Position numbers and translations under genes: made by a program. A DNA stretch of 8,201 bases, from NCBI GenBank assembly GCA_031284665.1, contig JAITXR010000108.1, positions 1-8,201 of the forward strand, given 5' to 3'. The stretch is from Paludibacter sp. (GTDB lineage Bacteria > Bacteroidota > Bacteroidia > Bacteroidales > Paludibacteraceae). The notes under the pieces are model-generated. The model ran no database searches. It was not told the DNA's origin and saw only the letters and a list, made by a program, of their open reading frames with translations. Shown in pieces: positions 1-6,895 of this stretch; the stretch's first letter is position 1, and every line of letters starts with the position of its first letter.

Positions 1-418
1 CAACTCCAAAGCGTCTCCGGTTTTTCATTTGGCGTACAAATATACGCTCGGCAGCAGGTTTGGACTTGGTGCAACTATTGCCGCAGGTACTGAACACAGC
101 GATTTTGAGCAATCGGGAACCGGCGTTTCGTTTAAGGGCAAAAAAAACAGTTTTATCGGCACGCTGGCGGGTGAGGCAAGTTTTAATTATGTGAACAGCC
201 AAAATTTCAAACTTTACGGTTTGGCAGGTATTGGCGGCACTTTCATTAATTTGGAAAGAAAATACGACAACGGCGATATAAAAACGGATGGCAAAATTAT
301 TCCTGATTTCCAAATCACGCCTATTGGCTTAAAGTTCGGAAACAATTTTGGCGGTTTTGCCGAACTCGGATTTGGCTATAAAGGACTTGTTAACATAGGA
401 TTTTTTGCCCGTTTTTAA
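1..418 (+). CDS. Outer-membrane beta-barrel-like protein, C-terminal part (5' end outside window)
   Basis: The frame is open from the left edge (first full codon at base 2) to TAA at 416-418, giving 138 residues of a longer protein. The residues alternate between polar and hydrophobic/aromatic, with many Gly and repeated short strands (LGSRFGLGATIAAG, NFKLYGLAGIGGTFIN, GFAELGFGYKGLVNIGFFARF in part). The chain ends in Phe. That pattern, with a terminal aromatic residue, is typical of small outer-membrane beta-barrels recognised by the BAM complex. The N-terminus and any signal peptide lie outside the window. A TTG at 29 could be mistaken for a start, but the frame continues upstream in the same style, so it is internal. 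The gene lies 12 bases before the LolD-like gene and is probably co-transcribed with it. The class is fairly likely; the specific function (porin, adhesin or envelope structural protein) cannot be told. Confidence 0.72.
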   Translation, partial: NSKASPVFHLAYKYTLGSRFGLGATIAAGTEHSDFEQSGTGVSFKGKKNSFIGTLAGEASFNYVNSQNFKLYGLAGIGGTFINLERKYDNGDIKTDGKIIPDFQITPIGLKFGNNFGGFAELGFGYKGLVNIGFFARF

Positions 419-430
419 GTTTCAAAACAG

Positions 431-1081
431 ATGATAAACGCACAAAATATTCATAAATCGTTCGACACTCTCGAAGTGCTAAAAGGTGTAAACTTGAAAG
501 TACAGCGCGGCGAAATAGTGTCGATTGTGGGACCGAGCGGGGCGGGAAAAACTACTTTGCTGCAAATTCTCGGCACGCTCGACAAGGCAAATTCCGGTAC
601 TATTGTGATAAACGGCACTAATACCGGCACTCTTAACGAACGTCAACTTGCTGAATTTAGAAATCGGCATATCGGTTTTGTTTTTCAATTTCATCAGTTG
701 TTGCCCGAATTTACCGCACTCGAAAATGTGATGATTCCCGCACTTATTGCACGTGAAAACAGTAAAAAAGCCGCCGAACGAGCAAAAGAAATCCTTGCTG
801 AACTTGGGCTTTCGGAGCGTTTGGAACATAAACCGGCTGAATTGTCGGGCGGTGAAAAACAACGAGTTGCTGTGGCGCGAGCATTGATAAATCAGCCGGA
901 ATTGATTTTTGCCGACGAGCCTTCGGGCAGTCTGGATACCACAAATAAAGAAGAATTACACAAATTACTTTTCCGCCTGCGCGACAAATTCGGGCTGACA
1001 ATTGTAATTGTTACTCACGACAAAGAACTTGCCACCCTATCCGACCGAGTTATCGAAATGCGTGATGGGAAAATCTTATAA
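431..1081 (+). CDS. lolD: LolD-type ABC transporter ATP-binding protein
   Basis: A 216-residue ABC ATPase of the LolD/MacB subgroup. LolD drives release of lipoproteins from the inner membrane, working with the LolC/E-type permeases at its cytoplasmic face. All nucleotide-binding motifs are present: Walker A GPSGAGKT (34-41), Q-loop Gln86 in [18 protein letters not shown], signature LSGGEKQ (138-144), Walker B LIFADE (158-163), D-loop SGSLD, and the switch His196 in IVTHD. The [16 protein letters not shown] stretch and the LEHKP before the signature are characteristic of LolD rather than of FtsE or generic importers. The length matches the family. The ATG start lies 12 bases after the preceding stop, with no clear Shine-Dalgarno, as is usual in this phylum. 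No permease gene is visible here, so the partner must be encoded elsewhere, as often happens in Bacteroidota. An efflux ATPase of the MacB type is the main alternative. Confidence 0.9.
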   Translation: MINAQNIHKSFDTLEVLKGVNLKVQRGEIVSIVGPSGAGKTTLLQILGTLDKANSGTIVINGTNTGTLNERQLAEFRNRHIGFVFQFHQLLPEFTALENVMIPALIARENSKKAAERAKEILAELGLSERLEHKPAELSGGEKQRVAVARALINQPELIFADEPSGSLDTTNKEELHKLLFRLRDKFGLTIVIVTHDKELATLSDRVIEMRDGKIL

Positions 1082-1092
1082 ATCAACAAATT

Positions 1093-1296
1093 ATGAACGA
1101 GAAGAAAATAACATACACAGAGGCACTTAGCGAATTAGAAAAAATTTTGAACGAATTAGAAAACAATTCGGAAACAAATATGGAGATAATTGCGCAAAAA
1201 GTAAAAACTGCGGTTGAACTTATTGCTATATGCAAAAATAATCTTCGCAAAATTGACGAAGATTTGGAACTTATGCTGCAAAAATTGAATGATTAA
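1093..1296 (+). CDS. xseB: Exodeoxyribonuclease VII small subunit
   Basis: A 67-residue, highly charged helical protein with the XseB pattern. It opens with the TYTEALSELEKILNELE helix, continues with an acidic-to-hydrophobic second helix (MEIIAQKVKTAVELIAICK), and ends in LRKIDEDLELML. Several XseB chains bind the catalytic subunit XseA to form exonuclease VII, which degrades single-stranded DNA in the cytoplasm and acts in repair. The length is normal for the family (about 60-80 residues). The ATG start is 11 bases after the LolD-like stop, so translation within one transcript is likely. XseA is not adjacent on the downstream side, although xseA and xseB are often neighbours. It could lie upstream of the window or elsewhere. 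The call rests on sequence pattern alone; a short coiled-coil protein can resemble XseB, but the match is good. Confidence 0.85.
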   Translation: MNEKKITYTEALSELEKILNELENNSETNMEIIAQKVKTAVELIAICKNNLRKIDEDLELMLQKLND

Positions 1297-1370
1297 AAGC
1301 CTTGTTTTTTCATCTATCACGAACAACTCCTACCATTGATGGGAAACACAACAGCAGTACGTCATTTTCT

Positions 1371-1490
1371 TGTCTGAACTTTGATTTTAATATGATTTTA
1401 ATGATTAAGATGATTAAGAAATGGATTGAACTTGTGCAGCCCGTTTCTTATCAAGAAAATCATTTAATCCTGAAAATCCGGATTCAGACA
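1371..1490. repeat. Long imperfect inverted repeat (dispersed Bacteroidota-type element?)
   Basis: The outer ends are exact inverted copies: TGTCTGAA at 1371-1378 and TTCAGACA at 1483-1490. Inward, the two arms (about 1371-1428 and 1437-1490) stay roughly complementary with mismatches and small gaps, sharing GATTTT, AATGATT, TGAT and AAGAA blocks in the same order, and leaving a loop of only about 8 bases. Transcribed, this would fold into one long hairpin. Sequences that begin TGTCTGAA and continue as degenerate GATT-rich units are, from memory, scattered between genes in Bacteroidota and some other phyla. I cannot confirm the copy number here. No transposase or coding frame is inside, so this is either a non-autonomous element, a relic of one, or a structured 3' UTR of the xseB transcript. 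Confidence 0.65.
1392..1418 (+). repeat. Three tandem 9-base units in the left arm
   Basis: Three head-to-tail units read ATGATTTTA, ATGATTAAG, ATGATTAAG. The last two are identical and the first differs at two or three positions. They make up much of the left arm of the inverted repeat at 1371-1490. The right arm shows a blurred version of the same spacing when read on the other strand (ATGATTTTC then TTGATAAGA), which suggests that both arms grew from the same short unit. Confidence 0.6.
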
Positions 1491-1526
1491 AAGACACAAA
1501 GAATAATGGTTAATGATACGGGCTGT

Positions 1527-1559
1527 AACTCTAACAGGCTTTTAAACCTTGTTAGAGTT
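1527..1559. repeat. Short hairpin, copy A of a two-member family
   Basis: The arms are AACTCTAACAGG (1527-1538) and CCTTGTTAGAGTT (1547-1559), pairing over 12 base pairs with one bulged T. The loop is CTTTTAAA. It has no T run on either side, so it is not an obvious intrinsic terminator. Its design is almost the same as the hairpin at 5590-5620, including an AT-rich TTTAAA-containing loop flanked by GG and CC. One stem pair differs in both arms in a compensating way. Confidence 0.7.
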
Positions 1560-1579
1560 TCACTACCCACAAACAAAAT

Positions 1580-1615
1580 GCAGGTTGTAAAAAATATTTT
1601 ACAACCTGCGTTTTT
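1580..1615 (+). terminator. Intrinsic terminator after xseB, perhaps bidirectional
   Basis: A perfect 13-base-pair stem, GCAGGTTGTAAAA (1580-1592) against TTTTACAACCTGC (1597-1609), has a 4-base loop and is followed by G and five Ts on the + strand. It would end the transcript carrying lolD and xseB. On the - strand the same stem is followed by ATTTTGTTTG, a weaker T-rich tail that could also stop transcripts leaving pnp. The convergent gene layout makes a shared terminator plausible. Confidence 0.72.
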
Positions 1616-1722
1616 AAGTAATAAGAATAAAATAATGTTACATTACATATTTTGTAAATGATTGAAAGATTGCATCTTGTGCCATTTTACATTTTACATT
1701 ACTTATTATCTGCCTACTTGCC

Positions 1723-3837
1723 TTATGGTTTGGGCATCAGTGCTTTGTGCGAAAGTTTGAACTTTCCGGTGCGTTCATCTACTTCAAGCAGTTTGACATC
1801 AATTTTGTCGCCTTCTTTAAGTCCGGTATCTTCTACTTTTTCGATACGTTTCCAGTCAAGTTCCGAAATGTGCAGCAGTCCTTCTTTGCCGGGCATAAAT
1901 TCTACAAACGCTCCGTAAGGCATAATTGATTTTACAATTGCCGAATAAGTTGCGCCCACTTCGGGGACAGCCACAATGCCTTTTACCATACGTACAGCGG
2001 CATCGAGCGAATCTTTGTTGGTGGCTGCAATTTCCACACGACCTTGGTTGCCAATTTCTTCGATGGCAATTACTGCGCCTGTTTCGGCTTGCATATTTTG
2101 AATAATTTTGCCGCCGGGTCCTATCACTGCACCAATCATTTCTTTTGGTATCATTATCACCACAATTCGCGGTGCGTGAGGTTTGAGGTCGGCACGAGGA
2201 GCAGCAAGTGTTTCCTGAATTTTGTCCATTATATGCAGACGACCTGCTTTTGCCTGATTAAGGGCTTTTTCCAAAATCTCGAACGACAAACCATCAACTT
2301 TTATATCCATTTGCGTAGCAGTAATGCCATCGCGTGTGCCGGTTACTTTGAAGTCCATATCGCCAAGGTGGTCTTCGTCGCCCAAAATATCGGATAGTAC
2401 GGCAAAGTTTGTTCCTTTATTTTCCGAAATAAGTCCCATTGCGATACCGGTAACAGGTTTTTTAATTTGCACACCGGCATCCATCAAAGCCAATGTACCG
2501 GCGCAAACCGTAGCCATCGACGATGAGCCGTTGGATTCCAAAATATCGGAAACCACGCGCACCACATAAGGATAGCCATCGGGCAACATAGGTTTCAGAG
2601 CGCGATAAGCCAAATTACCATGACCAATTTCGCGGCGACCTGTACCACGCGATGCGCGAGCCTCACCGGTTGAAAATGGAGGGAAATTATAGTGTAACAA
2701 AAATCTGTCTTTGCCTTGTACAAGTGCCTCGTCAATGATTTTCTCGTCCATTTTTGTACCCAAAGTTACTGATGTCAGCGATTGTGTTTCGCCACGCGTA
2801 AATACTGCTGAGCCGTGAGGTCCCGGCAAATAGCCTACTTCCGACCAAATAGGGCGAATTTCGGTTGTTTTGCGACCATCCAAACGTTTTCCCTCGTCGA
2901 GGATAGAGCGGCGCATAGCCTCTTTTTCGACTGCGTGATAATAGCGGTCAATCAATCCTTTCTTTTCGGCTGCCACTTCGGGCTCAAGCGTTGCAATATA
3001 TTCTTCTTTTACTTTTGCAAAATTGTCGCTCCGCGAATGTTTATCGGTATTACACGAAGTTGCCAGCACGTATGCTTTATCGTAAGTTTTAGCCCAAACG
3101 TCTTTTTTCAAATCTTCGTCATTATCTTCGTGATGATATTCGCGTTTTACGGTTTTACCTGCTGCTTCCATCAATTCTAATTGAGCCTTGCAGTGTACTT
3201 TTATGGCATCGTGAGCCACCTTCATAGCGGCGAGCAACTCGTCTTCGCTCACTTCTTTCATTTCGCCTTCCACCATCATAATATTGTCGAGCGTAGCAGC
3301 CACGATAATATCCATATCAGCATTTTCAAGTTGCGCATACGTAGGATTAACCACAAATTTTCCGTTTATACGCGCCACACGCACTTCGGAAATCGGTCCG
3401 CCAAACGGCACATCCGAAACCGCAAGTGCCGCCGATGCTGCCAATCCGGCTAATGCATCAGGCATATCAACGCCATCGGCTGAGTAAAGGGTTACATTCA
3501 CAAAAGTTTCGGCATGGAAATCGTCAGGGAAAAGCGGACGCAATGCTCTGTCAACCAAGCGTGAAACGAGAATTTCGTAGTCCGAAGGGCGACCTTCGCG
3601 ACGAGTAAAACCGCCCGGAAAACGACCTGAGGCAGCAAATTTTTCTTTATAATCCACCGACAGAGGCATAAAATCTGTGCCGGGGACTGCATCTTGGGCT
3701 GAACAAACTGTTGCCAAAAGCATAGTGTTGCCCATTGTTACCATCACAGCACCATCGGCTTGTTTTGCCAATTTACCGGTTTCGATGGTAATTTCACGTC
3801 CATCACCCAATGTGATGGTTTTTGTAATTACATTCAT
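1723..3837 (-). CDS. pnp: Polyribonucleotide nucleotidyltransferase (PNPase)
   Basis: A 704-residue, full-length PNPase. It degrades RNA 3' to 5' by phosphorolysis, releasing nucleoside diphosphates, and can add tails in reverse; it acts as a cytoplasmic trimer in mRNA turnover. Domain order: first RNase PH core (about 10-145, with [16 protein letters not shown]), helical linker (about 150-310), second RNase PH core (about 315-545), KH domain (about 555-615, with GPGG at 573-576) and S1 domain (about 625-697). The catalytic block [12 protein letters not shown] puts the metal-binding residues at Asp489, Asp495 and Lys497, matching the E. coli residues. FFSTGEAR-like substrate segment and [10 protein letters not shown] (397-406) are also intact. 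ATG at 3837 gives the expected N-terminus MNVITK and a leader of about 35-40 bases from the promoter at 3878-3907. It is divergent from tig and convergent with xseB. Nothing suggests damage. Confidence 0.97.
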   Translation of the reverse strand: MNVITKTITLGDGREITIETGKLAKQADGAVMVTMGNTMLLATVCSAQDAVPGTDFMPLSVDYKEKFAASGRFPGGFTRREGRPSDYEILVSRLVDRALRPLFPDDFHAETFVNVTLYSADGVDMPDALAGLAASAALAVSDVPFGGPISEVRVARINGKFVVNPTYAQLENADMDIIVAATLDNIMMVEGEMKEVSEDELLAAMKVAHDAIKVHCKAQLELMEAAGKTVKREYHHEDNDEDLKKDVWAKTYDKAYVLATSCNTDKHSRSDNFAKVKEEYIATLEPEVAAEKKGLIDRYYHAVEKEAMRRSILDEGKRLDGRKTTEIRPIWSEVGYLPGPHGSAVFTRGETQSLTSVTLGTKMDEKIIDEALVQGKDRFLLHYNFPPFSTGEARASRGTGRREIGHGNLAYRALKPMLPDGYPYVVRVVSDILESNGSSSMATVCAGTLALMDAGVQIKKPVTGIAMGLISENKGTNFAVLSDILGDEDHLGDMDFKVTGTRDGITATQMDIKVDGLSFEILEKALNQAKAGRLHIMDKIQETLAAPRADLKPHAPRIVVIMIPKEMIGAVIGPGGKIIQNMQAETGAVIAIEEIGNQGRVEIAATNKDSLDAAVRMVKGIVAVPEVGATYSAIVKSIMPYGAFVEFMPGKEGLLHISELDWKRIEKVEDTGLKEGDKIDVKLLEVDERTGKFKLSHKALMPKP

Positions 3838-3877
3838 TTTTTTACAATTATTTTTTAGACTTTTTGATTAATTGCCG

Positions 3878-3907
3878 CAAAGGTATTGTTTTTTTTCGGA
3901 ATAGCAA
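3878..3907 (-). promoter_or_regulatory. Bacteroidota-type promoter for pnp
   Basis: On the - strand TACCTTTG (3885-3878) fits the -7 consensus TAnnTTTG of the Bacteroidota primary sigma factor, and TTG (3907-3905) lies 19 bases upstream at the -33 position. Transcription would begin near 3870, leaving a leader of roughly 35 bases before the pnp ATG. Confidence 0.72.
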
Positions 3908-4022
3908 TATATAAGGTTGTGAAAATATTTATTTTGCCACGTTTTTTGGGAAATGCAGAAATGAAAATTTTAAAATTAATGCTCCATTATCAGTTCACAC
4001 CCAAAAATCTTGTTATTTTTAT

Positions 4023-4051
4023 TTGTTTATGAAAAAAAAATAGTAATTTTG
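4023..4051 (+). promoter_or_regulatory. Bacteroidota-type promoter for tig
   Basis: TAATTTTG (4044-4051) fits TAnnTTTG exactly, with TTG at 4023-4025, 18 bases upstream. It is followed by CAGCCCG, where initiation is expected around 4056-4060. This start point leaves about 35 bases before ATG 4095 but almost nothing before the TTG at 4065, and so supports the later start for tig. Confidence 0.72.
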
Positions 4052-4094
4052 CAGCCCGATTTTTTTGAAAAATAAATTTTTAAAACTTAATAAA

Positions 4095-5450
4095 ATGAAT
4101 ATCGTCAGAAAAGACATCGACCAATGCAACGCTGCTATTACACTTCAAATTGCAAAAGCAGACTACGAACCTAATGTAGAAAAACAACTTCGCGAATATC
4201 GCAAAAAAGCAAATGTTCCCGGTTTTCGCCCCGGTATGGTGCCTGCCGGAATGTTGCGGAAAATGTACGGAAAATCGATAGTAGCCGAAGAAATTAACAA
4301 GTTGCTTAGCGACAATCTTTCAAAATATATTAACGAAAACAAACTCGAAGTGCTTGGCGAGCCATTGCCAAACAGAGACGAGCAGCAGGATATTGACTTT
4401 GAAACACAAGAAGATTTTGAATTTACATTTGATGTTGCTCTTGTTCCGCAATTTGAAGTTGAACTTACCTCTGACGACAAAGTTGTATTTTACCAAATAG
4501 CGGCAAACGCCGAAATGATTGAAACTCAGATTAAATCGCATACATCACGTTACGGAAAATATGTGCAGGAAGAAACTGCCGAACTGAGCGATATGATAAA
4601 AGGCACAATTGAGGAACTCGAAAACGGCGAGCCAAAAGAAGGCGGTATAAAGTTGTCGGACGCTGTGATGACTCCTGCATATTTCAAAAACGAAGACGAA
4701 AAACAAAAATTTGCCGCAGCCGCAAAATCGGCAGCAATAGATTTTAATCCGGCAAAAGCATTCGAAAGTCAAGCCGAACTCGCCTCGTTGCTAAAACTGA
4801 AAAAAGAAGATGTGCAAGACCTCACGTCTGATTTTCGTTTTACTATCGAAGGAATTACACGTTATTACAATGCCGAAATAAATCAGGAACTTTTCGACAA
4901 AGTTTATGGCGAAGGCACGGTAAAGTCGGAAGAAGAATTTCGTCAAAAAATAAAAGAAAGTCTTGACCTATCGCTTGAGGCTGATAGCAATTACCGTTTT
5001 GGAGTGGACGCTCGTCAGGTAATTCTCGAAAAATACAACGCGGTAGAATATCCCGCCGATTTCCTGAAACGTTGGGTAAAAATAAGCAATGAGAAACTTA
5101 GCGAAGAAGAAATTGAGAAAAATTTCTCAAAAATGTTGGACACCCTAAAATGGCAAATAATTGTCAGCAAAATAATGAAATCCAACGAATTAACTGTAAG
5201 CGATGAAGAAATTCGTCAATACGCCAAAAAAGTTGCCGCTTCGCAGTTTGCTCAATACGGAATTTACAACCCCGAAGAAGAATACATTACGCATTTTGCC
5301 GAGGATATGCTCAAAAAAGAAGAAACAGTTCAAAACCTTGCCGACCGCTTATCCGAAAACAAAGTACTTGATGTGATAAAATCGAAAGTAACACTCGATA
5401 CAAAGGAAATAAGCGTCGAAGAATTTAACAAATTATTTGAAGAAAAGTAA
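4095..5450 (+). CDS. tig: Trigger factor, ribosome-associated chaperone
   Basis: A 451-residue protein of normal trigger factor length. It binds near the ribosomal exit tunnel and shields nascent chains; the family also has a peptidyl-prolyl isomerase domain. The N-terminal ribosome-binding domain (about 1-115) carries the signature loop GFRPGMVP at 43-50, followed by MLRKMYGKSIVAEEINKLL, which fits trigger factor well. In E. coli the loop has Lys after GFR; here it is Pro, while Phe and Arg are kept. A weakly conserved FKBP-like middle region (about 150-250) and a long, charged helical C-terminal domain follow. I chose ATG 4095 (MNIVRKDID) because it matches the usual family N-terminus and the promoter at 4023-4051. 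An in-frame TTG at 4065 would add ten Lys/Asn-rich residues and nearly abolish the leader. A strong terminator follows 24 bases after the stop. Confidence 0.93.
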   Translation: MNIVRKDIDQCNAAITLQIAKADYEPNVEKQLREYRKKANVPGFRPGMVPAGMLRKMYGKSIVAEEINKLLSDNLSKYINENKLEVLGEPLPNRDEQQDIDFETQEDFEFTFDVALVPQFEVELTSDDKVVFYQIAANAEMIETQIKSHTSRYGKYVQEETAELSDMIKGTIEELENGEPKEGGIKLSDAVMTPAYFKNEDEKQKFAAAAKSAAIDFNPAKAFESQAELASLLKLKKEDVQDLTSDFRFTIEGITRYYNAEINQELFDKVYGEGTVKSEEEFRQKIKESLDLSLEADSNYRFGVDARQVILEKYNAVEYPADFLKRWVKISNEKLSEEEIEKNFSKMLDTLKWQIIVSKIMKSNELTVSDEEIRQYAKKVAASQFAQYGIYNPEEEYITHFAEDMLKKEETVQNLADRLSENKVLDVIKSKVTLDTKEISVEEFNKLFEEK

Positions 5451-5474
5451 ATTTTGACAGGACAATAATATCAA

Positions 5475-5519
5475 GCAGCCCAAAATGTTTTTTTTGCATT
5501 TTGGGCTGCATTTTTTTTT
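5475..5519 (+). terminator. Strong intrinsic terminator of tig
   Basis: A perfect 13-base-pair stem pairs GCAGCCCAAAATG (5475-5487) with CATTTTGGGCTGC (5497-5509). The loop is nine bases, mostly T, and the stem is followed by A and nine Ts (5511-5519). The - strand side lacks a T run, so it acts on tig only. Confidence 0.93.
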
Positions 5520-5589
5520 CAATTAATTAAAACTTAGGGTAACTTCATTTACTTCGTGGTTATAGAATTATTCGAAGTAGAAAATCAAA

Positions 5590-5620
5590 ACTCTCACAGG
5601 GTTTAAAATCCTGTGAGAGT
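5590..5620. repeat. Short hairpin, copy B; possible terminator of the GH10 operon
   Basis: The arms ACTCTCACAGG (5590-5600) and CCTGTGAGAGT (5610-5620) pair perfectly over 11 base pairs around the loop GTTTAAAAT. It closely resembles the hairpin at 1527-1559, with an A:T pair there replaced by C:G here. On the - strand the stem is followed by TTTGATTTTC, moderately T-rich, and it lies 57 bases beyond the stop of the GH10-like gene, so it may terminate that transcript. Whether it is mainly a dispersed repeat or a terminator cannot be decided from one window. Confidence 0.68.
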
Positions 5621-5676
5621 AGAACAAAATTAATTTAGATGAAACATTGAGTTATCATAAAAATAAAGCAATATTC

Positions 5677-6825
5677 TCACGCTTTCAATGCCATTTCAAT
5701 TAAATCTTTTACTACCGGTTTTGCCTTGTAATTTCTGTCGAATAGTAGCGGATAATCAGTGCGCCCAATAACAGGAAAATCGTTTTTTGCCGAAGTATCG
5801 TCAGTAATTCCCCAAAGAGTTACGCGGTCGATTTTATCAGCGTGCTTAATAAACAGAGCGAACAAGTCTTTATATTTTTGCGCTTGCATTTTTGCAATTT
5901 TATCTGGAAGACCTTCGCTAAATGGATTTAACGATTGCCAATAGTCGGGACTAAGGGCTGTGGCTGTATTTAACACTCTAGGATTATACACAGGAAGTAC
6001 TGATAAATCCATTTCGGTAATACTGATTTTGCAGCCCAATTCGTGAAATGCAATAATACTTTTTTCCATTTCCTCTATTTTCGGGAAACCCAAATGACAA
6101 TGCCCTTGCATCCCTATTGTATCTATTTTTGTGCCTTGTGCTTGCAGTTTTTTTACCATTTCCACTACTGCGTTGCGCTTTGCTTCCATCGACAAAATGG
6201 CATCGGAATAACACAGTTCGCAGTCAGGGTCGGCTTGGCGGGCAAAGTCGAACGACAAGCGCACAAAGTCCTCGCCAATAATGCTGTGAAATTTTGAATT
6301 TAAGTAAATTCCATCGTTATTAAACACTTCGTGTACAGCTTCCCAAGTGTGAATTCTGCCTTTGTAGCGACCAACTACGGTGGTAATGTAGATGCGCAGA
6401 CGGTCGATTAATTCTTCGCGGGATACATCATTACCATCCTTATCGGAATAAATCCATTGAGGAAAAAATAAACTGCTGACTAAGTAATGCCCCACGATTG
6501 GCATATTGTGTTTTTCAGCCCAATCAACCATTCCGTCTGCCTCGTTAAAATCAAAAACATCTTGCGAAGGATGAGTAACATAAGGTTTAAGACAGCCAAC
6601 TATTGTAACAACATTGAAATGTTTATGCAACAAATGGTAAGGTTTTCTTTGGCTCTTATGCCGCAGAGATTTGTTAAACGCCGTTCCTATTAGGAATTTG
6701 CCGGAATACGCCTTTTTCAGCGACGTTTTACGAGTGTTAAAATAGCGCAAAAACAAATAAAGCCAATCAATAAAATAGTTCTTTAACTTATTTATTTTTA
6801 GTGCTACATATTTAATCATTTCCAT
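5677..6825 (-). CDS. Divergent glycoside hydrolase family 10-like protein
   Basis: A 382-residue single-domain protein of the GH10 (endo-1,4-beta-xylanase) TIM-barrel family. Recognisable blocks in order are KFLIGTAFN (43-51), HFNVV..LKPY (69-82), DFNEADGMVDWAEKHNMPIVGHYLV (partly, 92-116), VVGRYKGRIHTWEAVHEVFNNDG (acid/base Glu166), IGMQGHCHLGFP (Gln240, His242), ITEMD (nucleophile Glu271), VTLWGITDD (Trp338) and GRTDYPLLFD. Several residues usual in xylanases are replaced: the Asn before the acid/base is His165, the ENxMK block reads VGCLK (76-80), LVWHSQ reads LVSSLF (115-120), and the Trp after TDDxS is Ala346. No clear signal peptide or lipobox is seen; residues 16-30 are aromatic and hydrophobic but contain Asp and Arg, so the protein may be cytoplasmic or weakly membrane-associated. 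No carbohydrate-binding or type IX secretion domain is present. It follows a 199-residue protein and a sugar symporter on the same strand. The family is secure; the substrate is not. Confidence 0.88.
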   Translation of the reverse strand: MEMIKYVALKINKLKNYFIDWLYLFLRYFNTRKTSLKKAYSGKFLIGTAFNKSLRHKSQRKPYHLLHKHFNVVTIVGCLKPYVTHPSQDVFDFNEADGMVDWAEKHNMPIVGHYLVSSLFFPQWIYSDKDGNDVSREELIDRLRIYITTVVGRYKGRIHTWEAVHEVFNNDGIYLNSKFHSIIGEDFVRLSFDFARQADPDCELCYSDAILSMEAKRNAVVEMVKKLQAQGTKIDTIGMQGHCHLGFPKIEEMEKSIIAFHELGCKISITEMDLSVLPVYNPRVLNTATALSPDYWQSLNPFSEGLPDKIAKMQAQKYKDLFALFIKHADKIDRVTLWGITDDTSAKNDFPVIGRTDYPLLFDRNYKAKPVVKDLIEMALKA

Positions 6826-6895
6826 TTAAGTTTAATTTGTATATATATTGATACAGCATTTTGCAGAAATATTAACTACGAATTAACGAATTATT

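Larger units (their letters stand above)
1297..1722. other. Gene-free convergent intergenic region with repeats and terminator
   Basis: These 426 bases separate the ends of xseB (+) and pnp (-). The stretch holds a long imperfect inverted repeat (1371-1490), a short hairpin (1527-1559) and a terminator-like stem-loop (1580-1615), listed separately. An open frame at 1302-1661 exists, but its translation is a low-complexity mix with no protein-like pattern and it runs straight through all three hairpins, so I do not call it a gene. Bases 1297-1370 and 1616-1722 show nothing I recognise. Confidence 0.75.
3838..4094. promoter_or_regulatory. Divergent pnp-tig intergenic region
   Basis: These 257 AT-rich bases hold one promoter facing each gene (3878-3907 for pnp, 4023-4051 for tig). 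The 115 bases between the two -33 elements contain no repeat, operator-like palindrome or hairpin that I can see. Neither leader shows a clear Shine-Dalgarno sequence. Confidence 0.6.

Noticed and set aside
29..31. TTG as the start of the first coding region
   Set aside because: The frame is open to base 2 and upstream residues continue the same beta-strand-like pattern, so the gene is cut by the window.
1371..1490. CRISPR array or transposon gene at the repeat region
   Set aside because: The 9-base units are directly adjacent without spacers, and no transposase frame or cas gene is present.
1302..1661. A 119-codon open frame after xseB
   Set aside because: It passes through the inverted repeat, hairpin A and the terminator, and its translation is low-complexity with no protein-like pattern.
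2044..3692. Several open frames of 60-120 codons opposite or out of frame within pnp
   Set aside because: They overlap a full-length conserved gene and their translations show no family pattern; they are shadows of pnp codon use.
4065..4094. Ten-residue N-terminal extension of trigger factor from a TTG codon
   Set aside because: The extension is Lys/Asn-rich and unlike the family, and the predicted transcription start leaves almost no leader before it.
5113..5130. Perfect 8-base-pair hairpin TTGAGAAA / TTTCTCAA inside tig
   Set aside because: It lies in the middle of a well-supported coding region, has a 2-base spacer and no T run after it; probably chance in AT-rich codons.
5550..5579. 7-base inverted repeat TACTTCG / CGAAGTA with a 16-base spacer
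   Set aside because: It is short, lies between two 3' gene ends where an operator is not expected, and could easily arise by chance.
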